DNA from: Gimibacter soli
GTDB lineage: Bacteria; Pseudomonadota; Alphaproteobacteria; Sphingomonadales; Kordiimonadaceae
Direction of reading: 5' to 3'
Assembly (NCBI RefSeq): GCF_028463845.1
Contig: NZ_CP116805.1
Coordinates: 2,728,001-2,792,000 of the forward strand
DNA: 64,000 bases
Within the stretch, counting starts at the first letter, position 1, and each line of letters opens with the position of its first letter. Position numbers and translations under genes: made by a program. Below the pieces are notes generated by a model, which was given only the letters and a program-made list of their open reading frames with translations, searched no databases and was not told the origin of the DNA. Below are positions 26,843-37,578 of this stretch, piece after piece.

Positions 26843-29800
26843 TCGCGCAGCTCATTGCCTGGTCGGCCCGCAACGTCGTCCTCGTCCTTATTGCTTCTTT
26901 TATGGCGCTGCTGGTGGGCGTTTACGCTGTCACCCGCCTGCCGCTGGATGCAATCCCGGACCTGTCGGACACGCAGGTCATTGTCGTCACAGATTATCCG
27001 GGGCAGGCGCCGCAGGTGATTGAGGATCAGGTTACCTTCCCCCTCAGTTCCGCCATGCTCAATGTGCCGAAGGCGCGGGTTGTGCGCGGCTTCTCCTTCT
27101 TCAGCGTGTCATTCGTCTATGTGATCTTCGAGGACGGGGTGGACCTTTACTGGGCCCGCAGCCGCGTTCTTGAGTATCTGAACGGTGTATCGGGCAGCCT
27201 GCCAGATGGCATCACGCCGCGCATCGGGCCGGATGCCACCGGAGTTGGCTGGGTCTATCAGTATGCGCTGAAGGCAGATGTCCTGAACCTTGCAGAAACC
27301 CGCTCCCTGCAGGACTGGCAGGTGCGGTACGGCCTCGCCCGTGCTGACGGCGTGGCAGAGGTCGCCAGCGTCGGCGGCTTCGTCCGGCAATATGCCATCG
27401 TCGCCGACCCCGAACGCCTGAAGCAATATGGCATCACGCTCCAGATGGTGAGCGACGCTGTGAAGGCCAGCAACCGCGACGTCGGCGGCCGCACGCTGGA
27501 GCTTTCGGAAACAGAATTCATGATCCGGGGGCGTGGCTATCTTGCCGGCCTTGAGGATATGGAAGCCATCGTGCTGAAAGCCGATGACGGGACGCCGATC
27601 ACGGTGGGCGATGTGGCGCGGGTGGAACTGGTGCCGGCCGAACGGCGCGGCATCGCCGAACTGAACGGTGAAGGCGAGGTCGCAAGCGGCATCGTGTTGC
27701 AGCGGCAAGGCGCCAATGCACTGGATGTGATCGACAGCACCAAGGCCGAACTCGCGAACGTGGCGAAAAGCCTGCCTGAAGGGGTCGAAATCGTCAGCGT
27801 CTACGATCGCTCCGGCCTTATCGAACGGGCGATCCGGACGCTTGTGAATACGCTGACGGAAGAAAGCATCGTCGTAGCCCTCGTCTGTTTCATTTTCCTG
27901 TGGCATGCCCGCAGTGCGCTTGTCGCCATCATCACCCTGCCGGTGGGCATCCTGATGGCGCTCGCCGCCATGTATTTTCTCGGAATCCCGTCGAACATCA
28001 TGAGCCTTGGCGGGATCGCCATCGCCATCGGCGCGATGGTTGATGCCGCCATCGTCATGATCGAGAATGCCCACAAAAGGCTGGAGCATGCCCCCGAGGG
28101 CACACCACGTGTCGAAACGCTCGTGAAGGCAGCGCAGGAAGTGGGCCCGGCCCTTTTCTTCAGCCTCCTGATCATCACCGTTTCGTTCCTGCCGATCTTC
28201 ACTTTCGAGGCGCAGGAGGGTCGTCTGTTCCAGCCGCTGGCCGCCACCAAGACCTTTGCGATGGCGGCGGCAGCCATCCTGTCGGTGACGCTCGTCCCGG
28301 CGCTGATGGTGCTGTTCATCCGGGGCAGAATAGCGCCTGAGGGCGAAAATTTCCTCAACCGGGCCATGATTGCTTTGTACCGCCCCGTCATCCGGCTGGT
28401 GCTGAAGGCAAGATTCCTCACTATTCTGGCGGCCGTCGGCATATTGGGGGTGACCGTAATTCCGGCCGGACGGATCGGTTCCGAATTCATGCCGAACCTG
28501 AATGAGGGCACGCTCCTTTTCATGCCGACCACCCTGCCCGGTATCTCGGTAACGAAGGCTGCAGAACTGATGCAGACGCAAAACCGGATCATCAAGACCT
28601 TCCCGGAGGTGGAATCGGTGTGGGGCAAGGCGGGGCGCGCTGAAACGGCAACCGATCCCGCACCCATGGAAATGTTCGAAACGGTGATCAACCTGAAGCC
28701 CCAGTCCGAATGGCGCGAGGGGCTTACGGTTGATGGCCTGATCGCCGAGATGGACAGCTCCTTGCAGTTCCCCGGCGTGTCAAATGCCTGGACGATGCCG
28801 ATCAAGGCGCGGATCGACATGCTATCGACCGGTATCCGCACACCTGTGGGCGTCAAGGTCTTCGGGCCGGATCTTGCCACGCTCGAACATCTGGCAACCG
28901 AGATCGAAGGCGCGCTCCGTGAAGTTCCCGGCACGACCTCGGCTTATGCCGAACGAGTAAACGGCGGCTATTTCATCGATATCAGGCCGGACCGCCGGAA
29001 AATGGCGCGCTATGGCCTCAGCATGGATATGGTGCAAGGCACGATCGCGATGGCCATCGGCGCCGAGGCGCTGACCACCACGGTCGAGGGTCGCGAACGC
29101 TATGACGTGGTGCTGCGTTACCCGCAGGCGCTGCGCGGTGACCCGGATGCCATCGCACACAATGTGCTCGTCAGCCTGCCGAACGGTGCGGCTATTCCGC
29201 TCGGCGAAATCGCGACCGTTGAACGCTCGCGCGGACCCACCATGGTCCGCACGGAGGACGGCCAGCCGGTTGTTTACATTTATGCCGACCTGCGTGGACG
29301 TGACCTTGGCGGCTATGTGGCGGAAGCCCGCGAGACAGTTGCCTCACTGGTCGATATGCCAGCCGGCTATCATGTTGTGTGGAGTGGCCAGTTCGAATAT
29401 CTGGACCGGGCCGAGGCACGACTTGCCTGGGTGATCCCGGTCACGCTCCTCATCATCTTTGTCCTTCTCTATCTCAACTTCAAACAGCTGACCGATGCCC
29501 TCATCGTGATGCTGTCCCTGCCCTTCGCGCTCGCCGGGGGGCTGTGGATGATGGACATGATGAGCTTCAACATGAGCGTGGCGGCCGCTGTGGGTTTCAT
29601 CGCGCTGGCCGGGGTTGCGGCAGAAACCGGAGTGGTGATGCTGCTTTATCTCGATCAGGCTTTGGCCGAGGCCAAGGAGATGGCCTTGAGGGCCGGTCGG
29701 ACACTCACCCGTACCGAACTTGATCATGCCATTATGGAAGGTGCCGCAGGCCGCGTGCGACCGAAGATGATGACGGTTGCCACCATCATGGCGGGCCTTT

Positions 29801-29952
29801 TGCCAATCCTCTGGTCCACCGGCACAGGGGCCGAGGTGATGCAGCGGATTGCGGTGCCGATGATCGGCGGGATGGTGTCCTCCACCCTCCTCACGCTCAT
29901 CGTTATCCCCGCCATTTATGCGGCGGTGCATGGGCGCCGGCTTGGGGCCTGA
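26839..29952 (+). CDS. cusA: CusA-type heavy-metal efflux RND transporter
   Basis: The 1037-residue protein is a full-length HME-RND pump. It opens MIAQLIAWSARNVVLVLIA and has PLDAIPDLSDTQVIV, a signature of CusA/SilA/CzcA. The proton-relay helix region GGIAIAIGAMVDAAIVMIENAHKR and LAGVAAETGVVMLLYLDQAL are both family blocks. It expels monovalent copper or silver from periplasm and cytoplasm using the proton gradient. CusA type is favoured over CzcA by the Met-rich CusB partner and the copper-type ATPase next to it. Confidence 0.92.
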   Translation: MIAQLIAWSARNVVLVLIASFMALLVGVYAVTRLPLDAIPDLSDTQVIVVTDYPGQAPQVIEDQVTFPLSSAMLNVPKARVVRGFSFFSVSFVYVIFEDGVDLYWARSRVLEYLNGVSGSLPDGITPRIGPDATGVGWVYQYALKADVLNLAETRSLQDWQVRYGLARADGVAEVASVGGFVRQYAIVADPERLKQYGITLQMVSDAVKASNRDVGGRTLELSETEFMIRGRGYLAGLEDMEAIVLKADDGTPITVGDVARVELVPAERRGIAELNGEGEVASGIVLQRQGANALDVIDSTKAELANVAKSLPEGVEIVSVYDRSGLIERAIRTLVNTLTEESIVVALVCFIFLWHARSALVAIITLPVGILMALAAMYFLGIPSNIMSLGGIAIAIGAMVDAAIVMIENAHKRLEHAPEGTPRVETLVKAAQEVGPALFFSLLIITVSFLPIFTFEAQEGRLFQPLAATKTFAMAAAAILSVTLVPALMVLFIRGRIAPEGENFLNRAMIALYRPVIRLVLKARFLTILAAVGILGVTVIPAGRIGSEFMPNLNEGTLLFMPTTLPGISVTKAAELMQTQNRIIKTFPEVESVWGKAGRAETATDPAPMEMFETVINLKPQSEWREGLTVDGLIAEMDSSLQFPGVSNAWTMPIKARIDMLSTGIRTPVGVKVFGPDLATLEHLATEIEGALREVPGTTSAYAERVNGGYFIDIRPDRRKMARYGLSMDMVQGTIAMAIGAEALTTTVEGRERYDVVLRYPQALRGDPDAIAHNVLVSLPNGAAIPLGEIATVERSRGPTMVRTEDGQPVVYIYADLRGRDLGGYVAEARETVASLVDMPAGYHVVWSGQFEYLDRAEARLAWVIPVTLLIIFVLLYLNFKQLTDALIVMLSLPFALAGGLWMMDMMSFNMSVAAAVGFIALAGVAAETGVVMLLYLDQALAEAKEMALRAGRTLTRTELDHAIMEGAAGRVRPKMMTVATIMAGLLPILWSTGTGAEVMQRIAVPMIGGMVSSTLLTLIVIPAIYAAVHGRRLGA

Positions 29953-30029
29953 AAAATTAGCGCGCGGATGGTATGTTATGTCCGATCCGCGCGCTTCCAT
30001 CAGCCATCAATGATCTGACGGAGTCAAGT

Positions 30030-32270
30030 ATGACCAAGCAGCAGGAACTTGGCGCTCACCACAGCCATCGTAGCCATGAAAGCGATCATGGGGCGCATGC
30101 CCATCATGGCCACGGAAACCTCGATGCACCGCCCGCAAAGGAGGTGCCAGAGGGGACGATCTGGACCTGCCCGATGCATCCGGAAATCCGTCAGGATCAT
30201 CCCGGCGCATGCCCCATCTGCGGCATGGCGCTGGAACCATATCTGAGTACCGGAGAAGCGGGGAAGAGCGATGAACTCAACGATATGACCCGGCGCTTCT
30301 GGGTCGGACTTGTCCTTGCCCTGCCTGTATTCATCCTTGAGATGGGTGGCCATCTGATCCCTGCACTACATGACCTTGTACCACCCCATATCTCTGTCTG
30401 GATCCAGTTCGCCCTTGCGACACCGGTTGTTCTTTGGGCAGGCAAGCCGTTTTTCGAGCGGGGATGGGCTTCCATCCGATCACGCAACCTCAACATGTTC
30501 ACTCTGATCGCCATGGGAACCGGCATTGCATGGAGCTACAGCCTCGTCGCCACTCTAGCACCTTCAGTCTTTCCCGCAGCCTTCCGGGGACCGGACGGCA
30601 CAGTTGCCGTCTATTTCGAGGCAGCCGCTGTGATCACCGTCCTTGTCCTGCTCGGCCAGATGCTGGAACTGAAGGCACGGGAAAATACCTCAGGGGCAAT
30701 CCGCTCCCTCCTTGACCTCGCTCCCAAGACCGCGCGTCTGCTGCACAAAGACGGATCTGATGAAGATATTCCGGTTGACGAAATCGAAGTAGGCGACCGG
30801 CTGCGCATTCGCCCTGGCGAGAAAATCCCGCTCGATGCTGTGATTGAAGATGGGCAATCCTCTGTGGACGAATCCATGGTTACGGGCGAGTCGATGCCGG
30901 TCTCCAAGAAGGCTGGCGACAAGGTCATCGGCGGCACCATGAACCAGACCGGTGCCCTTGTCGTGAAAGCCGAAAAAATCGGACACGACACCATGCTCGC
31001 CCGCATCGTGCATATGGTGGCCGAAGCGCAACGCTCGCGCGCGCCCATTCAGCGTCTTGCGGATCAGGTGGCAGGCTGGTTTGTGCCAGCTGTGCTTCTT
31101 GTCGCCCTCCTGGCTTTCGCCGGCTGGAGCCTGTGGGGACCGGAGCCCCGCATGGCCCACGGTCTGATCGCCGCCGTTGCCGTGCTCATCATAGCCTGCC
31201 CTTGCGCGCTTGGCCTCGCCACCCCGATGTCGATCATGGTCGGCGTCGGACGCGGCGCGGAGCTTGGCGTGTTGATCAAGAATGCTGAAGCGCTGGAAAG
31301 GCTCGAAAAGGTTGATGTCATCGTCGTTGACAAGACCGGCACGCTTACCGAGGGCAAACCCAAGGTCACCCGCATTGTCATAGCCCCTGACTGGGAGGAA
31401 GACGACCTCCTCCGTCTGGCTGCCGGAATTGAACGAGCGTCCGAACATTCCCTTGCCGCCGCCATCGTTGCCGCTGCCGAGGCTCGTGGAATTGACCTGC
31501 CAGATGTCAGCGACTTCGATGCCCCAACCGGCAAAGGAGCTACCGGCAACGTTGAAGGACGGCACGTTTGCCTTGGCAATAGCCGCTTCCTTGATGAGCA
31601 GGGTGTCAGCACAGAAGCACTTGACAGTGACGCAGACAAGCTGCGCCGCGATGGGGCAACCGTCATCTTTGTCAGCGTGGACAGCGAACTCGCCGGCATC
31701 ATCGCCGTCGCGGACCCCATCAAGGAAACCACACCAGAGGCCGTCAGCGCTCTTCAGAATGAGGGCATCACCGTCGTCATGTTGACCGGTGACAATCGAA
31801 CAACGGCCGAAGCAGTCGCACGGAAGCTTGGCATCCATGAGATTGAGGCAGAAGTCTTGCCCGAGCAAAAGGGCAATGTGATCGAACGTTTCAAAAAGAA
31901 CGGCCGGGTCGTTGCGATGGCGGGTGACGGCGTGAATGACGCACCTGCCCTCGCAGCTGCCGATGTCGGCATCGCGATGGGCTCAGGCACCGATGTCGCG
32001 ATCGAGAGTGCGGGCGTCACGCTCCTGAAAGGCGACCTCATGGGGATCGTGAAGGCCCGACGATTGAGCCATGCCACGATGTCAAACATTCGCCAGAATC
32101 TCTTCTTCGCCTTCATCTATAACGCAGCAGGCGTGCCGGTAGCGGCGGGGGTTCTCTATCCCCTATTTGGCACCCTCCTGTCCCCCATGATCGCGGCAGC
32201 CGCCATGGCGCTTTCATCCCTCAGCGTCGTGGCGAACGCGCTGCGCCTGCGCAAAACTAGCATCGGATGA
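30030..32270 (+). CDS. P1B-type copper-translocating ATPase
   Basis: The 746-residue ATPase has a His-rich N-terminus ([20 protein letters not shown]) and a short metal-binding domain [20 protein letters not shown] instead of a CxxC HMA domain. Core motifs are CPC in [17 protein letters not shown] in MVTGESMPV, the phosphorylated Asp in [19 protein letters not shown] at the nucleotide site and [20 protein letters not shown]. This matches Cu+/Ag+ ATPases of the CopA/SilP/CopB group. The start at 30030 follows GGAG; the longer frame from 29973 lacks one. It lies 77 bases after cusA and ends the module. Confidence 0.9.
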   Translation: MTKQQELGAHHSHRSHESDHGAHAHHGHGNLDAPPAKEVPEGTIWTCPMHPEIRQDHPGACPICGMALEPYLSTGEAGKSDELNDMTRRFWVGLVLALPVFILEMGGHLIPALHDLVPPHISVWIQFALATPVVLWAGKPFFERGWASIRSRNLNMFTLIAMGTGIAWSYSLVATLAPSVFPAAFRGPDGTVAVYFEAAAVITVLVLLGQMLELKARENTSGAIRSLLDLAPKTARLLHKDGSDEDIPVDEIEVGDRLRIRPGEKIPLDAVIEDGQSSVDESMVTGESMPVSKKAGDKVIGGTMNQTGALVVKAEKIGHDTMLARIVHMVAEAQRSRAPIQRLADQVAGWFVPAVLLVALLAFAGWSLWGPEPRMAHGLIAAVAVLIIACPCALGLATPMSIMVGVGRGAELGVLIKNAEALERLEKVDVIVVDKTGTLTEGKPKVTRIVIAPDWEEDDLLRLAAGIERASEHSLAAAIVAAAEARGIDLPDVSDFDAPTGKGATGNVEGRHVCLGNSRFLDEQGVSTEALDSDADKLRRDGATVIFVSVDSELAGIIAVADPIKETTPEAVSALQNEGITVVMLTGDNRTTAEAVARKLGIHEIEAEVLPEQKGNVIERFKKNGRVVAMAGDGVNDAPALAAADVGIAMGSGTDVAIESAGVTLLKGDLMGIVKARRLSHATMSNIRQNLFFAFIYNAAGVPVAAGVLYPLFGTLLSPMIAAAAMALSSLSVVANALRLRKTSIG

Positions 32271-32630
32271 AGCCAAACTGATCCGACTGACAGATTCAAC
32301 AATGTTACCTGACTGGCTGGCCGCACCTGAACTGACACACGGAAAAACACATAAATAACTCAACAAAATCAGTAACTTATAGTCATTGGTGCTCGCTGCC
32401 GGCACCAGAGGCTGTTTTAAATCAATCAGTTACAAGCCATTGGCGCAATTTTGGCGCACAATTTTATGTCTCTGAGCACGGATCAAAGAATCATCAAATT
32501 TCGTATTCCCATCTACGGTTAACACTGATTCACAACGATTCATTCGGCCCTTCGGGCTGACACGCCCACCATGTGATCCGGGGTGCAGACGCGCCCTGAG
32601 ATATTTCAACCTTCCTGAACGGAGCGTGTC
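32271..32630. other. Intergenic region holding repeat copy 2
   Basis: The 360-base gap holds repeat copy 2 (32361-32466), then an AT-rich stretch and a short hairpin TCGGCCC-TTC-GGGCTGA (32544-32560). The promoter for the module 2 genes is expected here, but I see no clear -35/-10 pair. GGAGCG is the ribosome binding site for the next gene. Confidence 0.5.
32361..32466 (+). repeat. Dispersed direct repeat, copy 2 of 3 (attachment-site-like)
   Basis: This is the most diverged copy. It keeps the palindromic core TGGTGCT-CGCTGCC-GGCACCA, the flanking GTAACTTA and CAGTTAC arms, and the two tandem boxes TTGGCGCA and TTTTGGCGCAC. Orientation is the same as copies 1 and 3. It separates the metal-efflux module from the hydrolase/sensor module. 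Confidence 0.78.
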
Positions 32631-33356
32631 ATGACCTTTTTCACGAAACTGACCCGATTTGCGACTGTGCTTGCCGCCACCCTTGCGCTATCGACCGGCG
32701 CCATGGCCCAGGCCAAGCCGGTGCCGGCCAAAAGCATGCTGGCCCCCGATAACCACACACTGATTCTGATCGACCACCAGCCGCAGATGGCCTTTGCCAC
32801 CAAATCGATCGAGATTGTGGAACTGCGGAACAATGTCACCGGCCTTGCCAAGGCTGCCAAAGCTTTCAATGTGCCGACGATCCTGACCACGGTTGCCGAG
32901 AAAAGCTTCTCCGGCCCCATGTTCCCCGAGCTCAAGGCCGTCTTCCCGGACCAGAAGCCCATCGATCGCACCACAATGAACACGTGGGAAGACAAGCGCA
33001 TCACCGATGAAGTCAACAAGATCGGCAAGAAAAAGATCGTGATTGCCGCCCTCTGGACCGAGGTCTGCGGTGTAGGCCCCGTGCTGTCGGCCATCGAACA
33101 GGGCTATGAAGTCTATTTCGTTACCGATGCGTCAGGCGGTGTCAGCCTCGACGCCCACAATATGGCGGTCCAGCGGATGGTACAGGCGGGCGCCCACCCC
33201 ATCACCTGGCTTCAATATATGCTTGAACTGCAACGCGACTGGGCGCGCGGCGAGACCTACAATGTCGTGACCGGCATCGCCAAGGAACATGGCGGCGGCT
33301 ACGGCCTCGGCATCATCTATGCCAAGGAAATGTTCGGCGCCCAGGAAGGCCACTAA
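32631..33356 (+). CDS. Exported isochorismatase-family (cysteine) hydrolase
   Basis: The 241-residue protein has a signal peptide (cleavage near AMAQAKP) and a cysteine-hydrolase fold of the isochorismatase/nicotinamidase superfamily. The likely triad is Asp in LILIDHQPQMAF, a Lys in the middle, and Cys in LWTEVCGVGP. TDASGGVSLDAHNMAVQRM resembles YcaC-like members of unknown substrate. Most of the family is cytoplasmic, so an exported form is unusual. It is the first gene of the module 2 set, 66 bases before an alpha/beta hydrolase gene. Confidence 0.8.
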   Translation: MTFFTKLTRFATVLAATLALSTGAMAQAKPVPAKSMLAPDNHTLILIDHQPQMAFATKSIEIVELRNNVTGLAKAAKAFNVPTILTTVAEKSFSGPMFPELKAVFPDQKPIDRTTMNTWEDKRITDEVNKIGKKKIVIAALWTEVCGVGPVLSAIEQGYEVYFVTDASGGVSLDAHNMAVQRMVQAGAHPITWLQYMLELQRDWARGETYNVVTGIAKEHGGGYGLGIIYAKEMFGAQEGH

Positions 33357-33422
33357 GTCAAATCGCGGGGTGCTGCGTTCTGCGGCACCCCGCTCCTTTT
33401 TGATCTCGCCGGAGCAACCGCA

Positions 33423-34397
33423 ATGACCACCGAAAATTCCAATAGAGAACCTTCCACCAGCGCTTCCCGCCGTGCTGTCCTTGCCGGCGGCATCGGCCTT
33501 GCCGCCGCCCTGCCCGTCCTCGCTGCAACGGGCGAAGCGGAAGCTGCCTCGAAAGCGAAGCCGGGCAAACCGAATGGCAGCTATCTGACCGTCAAAGATG
33601 GCACACAGATCTATTTCAAGGACTGGGGATTGGGCCAGCCGGTCGTCTTCAGCCACGGCTGGCCGCTCACTGGCGATGCATGGGACGCCCAGATGCAGTT
33701 CATGGGCATGAACGGCTACCGGACGATCGCGCACGACCGGCGCGGCCATGGCCGGTCCAGCCAGACATGGGACGGCAATCACATGGACCAGTATGCCGAT
33801 GACCTGGCCGAGCTTTTCGAAGCACTGGACCTGAAGAACGCCATCATGATCGGCCATTCCACCGGCGGCGGCGAAGTCGTGCGCTACCTTGGCCGTCACG
33901 GCAGCAAACGGGTGGCGAAGGCAATCCTTGTGGGCGCGGTGCCCCCAATCATGGCGAAGACCGATGCCTATCCGGGCGGCCTGCCTATCGACGTGTTCGA
34001 CGGTATCCGGGCAGGTGTGCTGGCTGACCGCTCGCAATTCTTCAAGGACCTTACCACCCCCTTCTTCGGGGCCAACCGTGATGGCGCCAAAGTGAGTCAG
34101 GGCATGCGCGACAGTTTCTGGATGCAGGGCATGATGGGCGGGCTGAAGAGCGAATATGATTGCATCAAGGCTTTCTCGGAAACGGACTTCACGGAAGACC
34201 TGAAAAAGATCGCTATTCCGACCCTGATCATCCATGGCGACGATGACCAGATCGTACCAATCGGCAATTCCGGTCATCTTATGGCCGAACTGATCCCGGG
34301 TGCGAAGCTCAAGGTTTACAAAGGCGGCGGACACGGCCTCGCGCAGACCGCGCAGGCCGACCTCAACGCCGACATTCTTGCCTTTGCCAAGGGCTGA
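33423..34397 (+). CDS. Exported alpha/beta hydrolase (chloroperoxidase/arylesterase-like)
   Basis: The 324-residue protein carries a twin-arginine-like leader ([17 protein letters not shown], ending near GEAEAAS). The body is an alpha/beta hydrolase with oxyanion block [16 protein letters not shown], the nucleophile elbow GHSTGGGE, acid in HGDDDQIVP and the His in GGGHGLA. Sequence wording is that of cofactor-free haloperoxidases and arylesterases. It may cleave an ester or lactone in the periplasm. It sits between two other exported hydrolases on one likely transcript. Confidence 0.83.
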   Translation: MTTENSNREPSTSASRRAVLAGGIGLAAALPVLAATGEAEAASKAKPGKPNGSYLTVKDGTQIYFKDWGLGQPVVFSHGWPLTGDAWDAQMQFMGMNGYRTIAHDRRGHGRSSQTWDGNHMDQYADDLAELFEALDLKNAIMIGHSTGGGEVVRYLGRHGSKRVAKAILVGAVPPIMAKTDAYPGGLPIDVFDGIRAGVLADRSQFFKDLTTPFFGANRDGAKVSQGMRDSFWMQGMMGGLKSEYDCIKAFSETDFTEDLKKIAIPTLIIHGDDDQIVPIGNSGHLMAELIPGAKLKVYKGGGHGLAQTAQADLNADILAFAKG

Positions 34398-34484
34398 GGT
34401 GAAGGCCTCCCCTCAGCCTGCACCGGTGCCCTTCCCCTTCCCCCCTTCGCGGAAGGGCACCCCCATTTTCCAAGGAGCAGCACG

Positions 34485-36320
34485 ATGACCAGAAGCTATC
34501 AACCCACCCGGCGCGCCTTCATCGGCAGCTCGTTCGCCGCGCTTGCTGCGTCCAGTCTTACCCCGCTATGGGCGGCGGCTGGCGGTGCGGACATGATCGT
34601 GATCAATGCCAACATCTATACAGGTGACCGCTTCCAGCCCTTTGTGGAAGCGATGGCGATCGCCGGCGGTCGCATCGTTGTAACGGGTAGCATCGCCCGC
34701 ATTTCGGAGCTGAGAGCAAAGAGTACGCAAGTGATCGATGCTGGCGGCCGCACCATCATTCCCGGGCTCAACGACAGCCATCTGCATGCCGTGCGTGGCG
34801 GGCGCTTCTATGCAACGGAGCTCCGCTGGGACGGCCTTACAAGCCTTGCGCGCGGGCTGGATATGATTGCCGCACAGGTAAAGCGCATCCCAAAAGGCCA
34901 GTGGGTCCGGATTGTCGGTGGCTGGAGCCCTTTCCAGTTTACTGAGAAGCGCATGCCGACGGTTGAGGAACTTGACCGCGCGGCCCCAGACACACCGGTT
35001 TTCGTGATGCTGCTCTATAGCCAGGGCCTGATCAACAGGGCTGGCATCAAGGCACTTGGCATAACCAAGGATACCGTGCCTCCGAAGGGCACCCGCTATG
35101 AAATCGGCCCGGATGGGGAGCCGACCGGGCGCCTCCTCTGCGAGCCTTATCCAAACATCCTGTACCAGACCATCGGGCAACTGCCGCCGTTATCGGCTGC
35201 CGATCAGGTAACATCGACCATGCACTGGTACCGGGAGCTCAATCGTTTCGGGCTTACAAGCGCCATAGACGCGGGCGGTGGCGGACACACCTTCCCGCAG
35301 GATTATGGCGGCACCCAAGGCTTGGCCGCGGATGGACCGATGCCGCTCCGCATCTCCTACTTCCTGTTCCCGCAGCGCTCTGGGCATGAACTTGAGGATT
35401 TCACCAAATGGGGTGCCGACCATGAAGTCGGCAGCAACAGCGCAAAAACGGTGAATGGCTTCGTGCTCGAAGGCGGCGGGGAACTTCTCGCCTTCAAGTC
35501 AAGCGACTATGAAAACTTCCTCTCCGACCGGCCGGACTTTACGCAGACAGAGGGCTGGGACAAGGACCTCTATGCCGTCGCCCAGTATCTTGCTGCCAAT
35601 CGCTGGCCGTTCCGCATTCATGCGACCTACAATGAATCGATCAAGGCGATGCTCGGTGTGTTCGAACGCCTGCACCGGGATGAAATTCTGGCTGGTCGTG
35701 CGGGCCTTACCGGCCTGCGCTGGGCATTCGATCATGCCGAAACGATTGAGGCCGACACGATCCGGCGTGTGAAGCGCCTGGACGGTGCCATCGCCCTTCA
35801 GGGCCGCATGGCATATGGCGGCGAGTTCTTCATGGAACGATATGGCCGCGACGCCACCTTCAAAAGCCCGCCGCTTGGCTGGATGCTCAAGGAAGGCCTG
35901 CCGGTCGGGCTTGGTACCGATGGCACCCGTGTGGCGAGCTACCATCCCTGGAGCACACTTTACTGGGCGGTCACCGGCCGCACCGTCGGCGGCACCGAAG
36001 TCCTTGGCCCAGAACATCGGCTGAGCCGCGCACAGGCCATCAACCTCTATAGCCGCGGCAGTGCCTATTTCTCGGGCGAGGAACAGCTGAAGGGCCGCAT
36101 CGTGCCCGGCCAATATGCCGATTTTGCTATCCTCAGCGAGGACTTCTTCAGCGTCCCGGTCGACCGTATCCGTGCCATTGAATCCGTTCTCACAGTCACC
36201 GACGGGCGTGTGGTTCATGGCGCAGGTCCGTTTGAAGACCTGTCACCGACCCTGCCCCCACTAAGCCCGGATTGGTCGCCGGTTCGCGAGTATGGCGGCT
36301 TCCAGAATGATCTGGCCTGA
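34485..36320 (+). CDS. Exported YtcJ-like amidohydrolase
   Basis: The 611-residue protein has a leader TRRAFIGSSFAALAASSL and the YtcJ branch of the amidohydrolase superfamily: VINANIYTGDRFQPF, IPGLNDSHLHAVRGG (metal-binding HxH), RIHATYNESIKAML and GLGTDGTRVASYHPW near the C-terminal Asp. The C-terminal composite domain ends LKGRIVPGQYADFAIL. Family members hydrolyse amides, lactams or carbamates, often with unknown substrates. Its stop overlaps the start of the porin gene by 29 bases, which ties uptake and hydrolysis together. Confidence 0.83.
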   Translation: MTRSYQPTRRAFIGSSFAALAASSLTPLWAAAGGADMIVINANIYTGDRFQPFVEAMAIAGGRIVVTGSIARISELRAKSTQVIDAGGRTIIPGLNDSHLHAVRGGRFYATELRWDGLTSLARGLDMIAAQVKRIPKGQWVRIVGGWSPFQFTEKRMPTVEELDRAAPDTPVFVMLLYSQGLINRAGIKALGITKDTVPPKGTRYEIGPDGEPTGRLLCEPYPNILYQTIGQLPPLSAADQVTSTMHWYRELNRFGLTSAIDAGGGGHTFPQDYGGTQGLAADGPMPLRISYFLFPQRSGHELEDFTKWGADHEVGSNSAKTVNGFVLEGGGELLAFKSSDYENFLSDRPDFTQTEGWDKDLYAVAQYLAANRWPFRIHATYNESIKAMLGVFERLHRDEILAGRAGLTGLRWAFDHAETIEADTIRRVKRLDGAIALQGRMAYGGEFFMERYGRDATFKSPPLGWMLKEGLPVGLGTDGTRVASYHPWSTLYWAVTGRTVGGTEVLGPEHRLSRAQAINLYSRGSAYFSGEEQLKGRIVPGQYADFAILSEDFFSVPVDRIRAIESVLTVTDGRVVHGAGPFEDLSPTLPPLSPDWSPVREYGGFQNDLA

Positions 36321-37578
36321 TCGCCTTTCTTGCCTCGCCGCCCTATTATTTGCCAGCGGGGCGGCGCACGGGTCAGATACCGAATTCTTCGGGCATTTGC
36401 GGGAACGGGCCACGCTGATTGACAACAGTCTGTGGGGGACCGACAGCAAAGGCGAAGACTGGTTCCTTACCCATCGCTATCACGTCGGTGCCAGTGTTGC
36501 CGGCCAGAACGTCACCGCCCTCGTCGAAGTGACGGGCGCCTTTCAGCATGGTGCGAAAGGTGGCGATAGCCCGGTGGAAGAAAATCGGCTGGATATCAAC
36601 CGCGCATGGATCGAAATCCCGTTCGCGGATAAAGCCTTAAGATTGCGCATCGGGCGTGACGAATGGAAGCTCGGCTCCCAGCGGCTTGTTGGTTGGCGCG
36701 ATGGCACCAATGTGCACCGGCGGTTCAACGGCACGCGGCTGACAGCCACTGGTAACAGCTATGACATCCAGCTTCTCGCCGGTTTCGAAGCAGAAAACGA
36801 TCCCGGCATCCTCGATGATAGCCTGATCAATAACCGCGCTCTGTGGGGCATATACAGCACCTTTGATGCACCGCTCGGACTATCTGGCAAGGTCGATCTC
36901 TACTATTTGGGCTTCGATAGTGACAGAGGCATCAACCAGACACTGGCAGGACAGGAGCGCCGTCACAGCTTCGGCATCAGGCTTGCCGGAGAAGACGACG
37001 ACTGGGACTGGGATCTGGAAGGCGTGTGGCAGACAGGCCATTTTCAGCCCGATGGTCCGCGCCAGAAAATCCAAGCATGGACCCTTGCCGGCATTGCGGG
37101 CTACACCTTCGCGGACCTGCCTCTTTCACCACGCCTCGCGCTCAGCGCCAATGTGGCAAGTGGTGATCGCAATCCAACTGACCGCACATTTGGCGCCTTC
37201 AATGCGCTGTTCCCGCGCGGTAGCTACTTTTCCGACCTTGCCCATCTCGGCCCCAGAAACTTCTACAATTTCAACCCATACCTGACCCTAAACCTGACCG
37301 AGGAACTGAAGGTGACGGCGGACATGAATATGTTCTGGCGGTATGCACGGGCAGACGGCGTTTATAGCCCGTCAGGAAGCCTCGTGTTTGAAGGCGACAC
37401 GAACGCCCCACGCCATGTTGATACGTCGACGAGCTTCAATCTTGAATATCAGCCCCGAAACGGCCTGTTCCTTGGTGCCATCTATACCCGTGCCGCACCA
37501 AAAGCCTTCGTAAAAGCCCAAAACACGGATGCGAGAACAACCCATTTTGTGGAACTTACCCTCCGATTTGATTTCTGA
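36292..37578 (+). CDS. Alginate-export (AlgE-like) outer membrane porin
   Basis: The 428-residue protein has a signal peptide (about 1-27, ending GAAHGS) and the alginate export domain fold. It starts FGHLRERATLIDN and includes NRAWIEIPFADKALRLRIGRDEW, with alternating aromatic strands and a terminal VELTLRFDF. Homologues form 18-stranded outer membrane pores; many are not tied to alginate. The start at 36292 lies inside the end of the amidohydrolase gene; Met at 36307 is an alternative. It probably admits or releases the substrate or product of the three hydrolases. Confidence 0.8.
   Translation: MAASRMIWPDRLSCLAALLFASGAAHGSDTEFFGHLRERATLIDNSLWGTDSKGEDWFLTHRYHVGASVAGQNVTALVEVTGAFQHGAKGGDSPVEENRLDINRAWIEIPFADKALRLRIGRDEWKLGSQRLVGWRDGTNVHRRFNGTRLTATGNSYDIQLLAGFEAENDPGILDDSLINNRALWGIYSTFDAPLGLSGKVDLYYLGFDSDRGINQTLAGQERRHSFGIRLAGEDDDWDWDLEGVWQTGHFQPDGPRQKIQAWTLAGIAGYTFADLPLSPRLALSANVASGDRNPTDRTFGAFNALFPRGSYFSDLAHLGPRNFYNFNPYLTLNLTEELKVTADMNMFWRYARADGVYSPSGSLVFEGDTNAPRHVDTSTSFNLEYQPRNGLFLGAIYTRAAPKAFVKAQNTDARTTHFVELTLRFDF

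Larger units (their letters stand above)
24998..32360 (+). mobile_element. Putative integrase-less module 1: copper/silver efflux
   Basis: The segment between repeat copies 1 and 2 (about 7.4 kb) holds only metal-resistance genes: a small Cys-rich exported protein, CusB, CusA and a P1B ATPase. The flanking copies are in the same orientation, so site-specific recombination could excise it as a circle. No integrase, transposase or transfer gene is present, so movement would depend on an enzyme coded elsewhere. The mobile character is inference. Confidence 0.4.

Noticed and set aside
31430-31450. Loss of the HP motif in the P1B ATPase (SEHSL in place of SEHPL)
   Set aside because: The Ser variant occurs in many functional copper and cadmium ATPases, so it is not evidence of inactivation.
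32214-32405. Small minus-strand frame sharing its first residues (MPAASTN, then KLLILL) with one at 42774-43082
   Set aside because: The likeness comes only from the shared DNA repeat. The two frames diverge at once outside it and have no ribosome binding site, so they are not a protein family.
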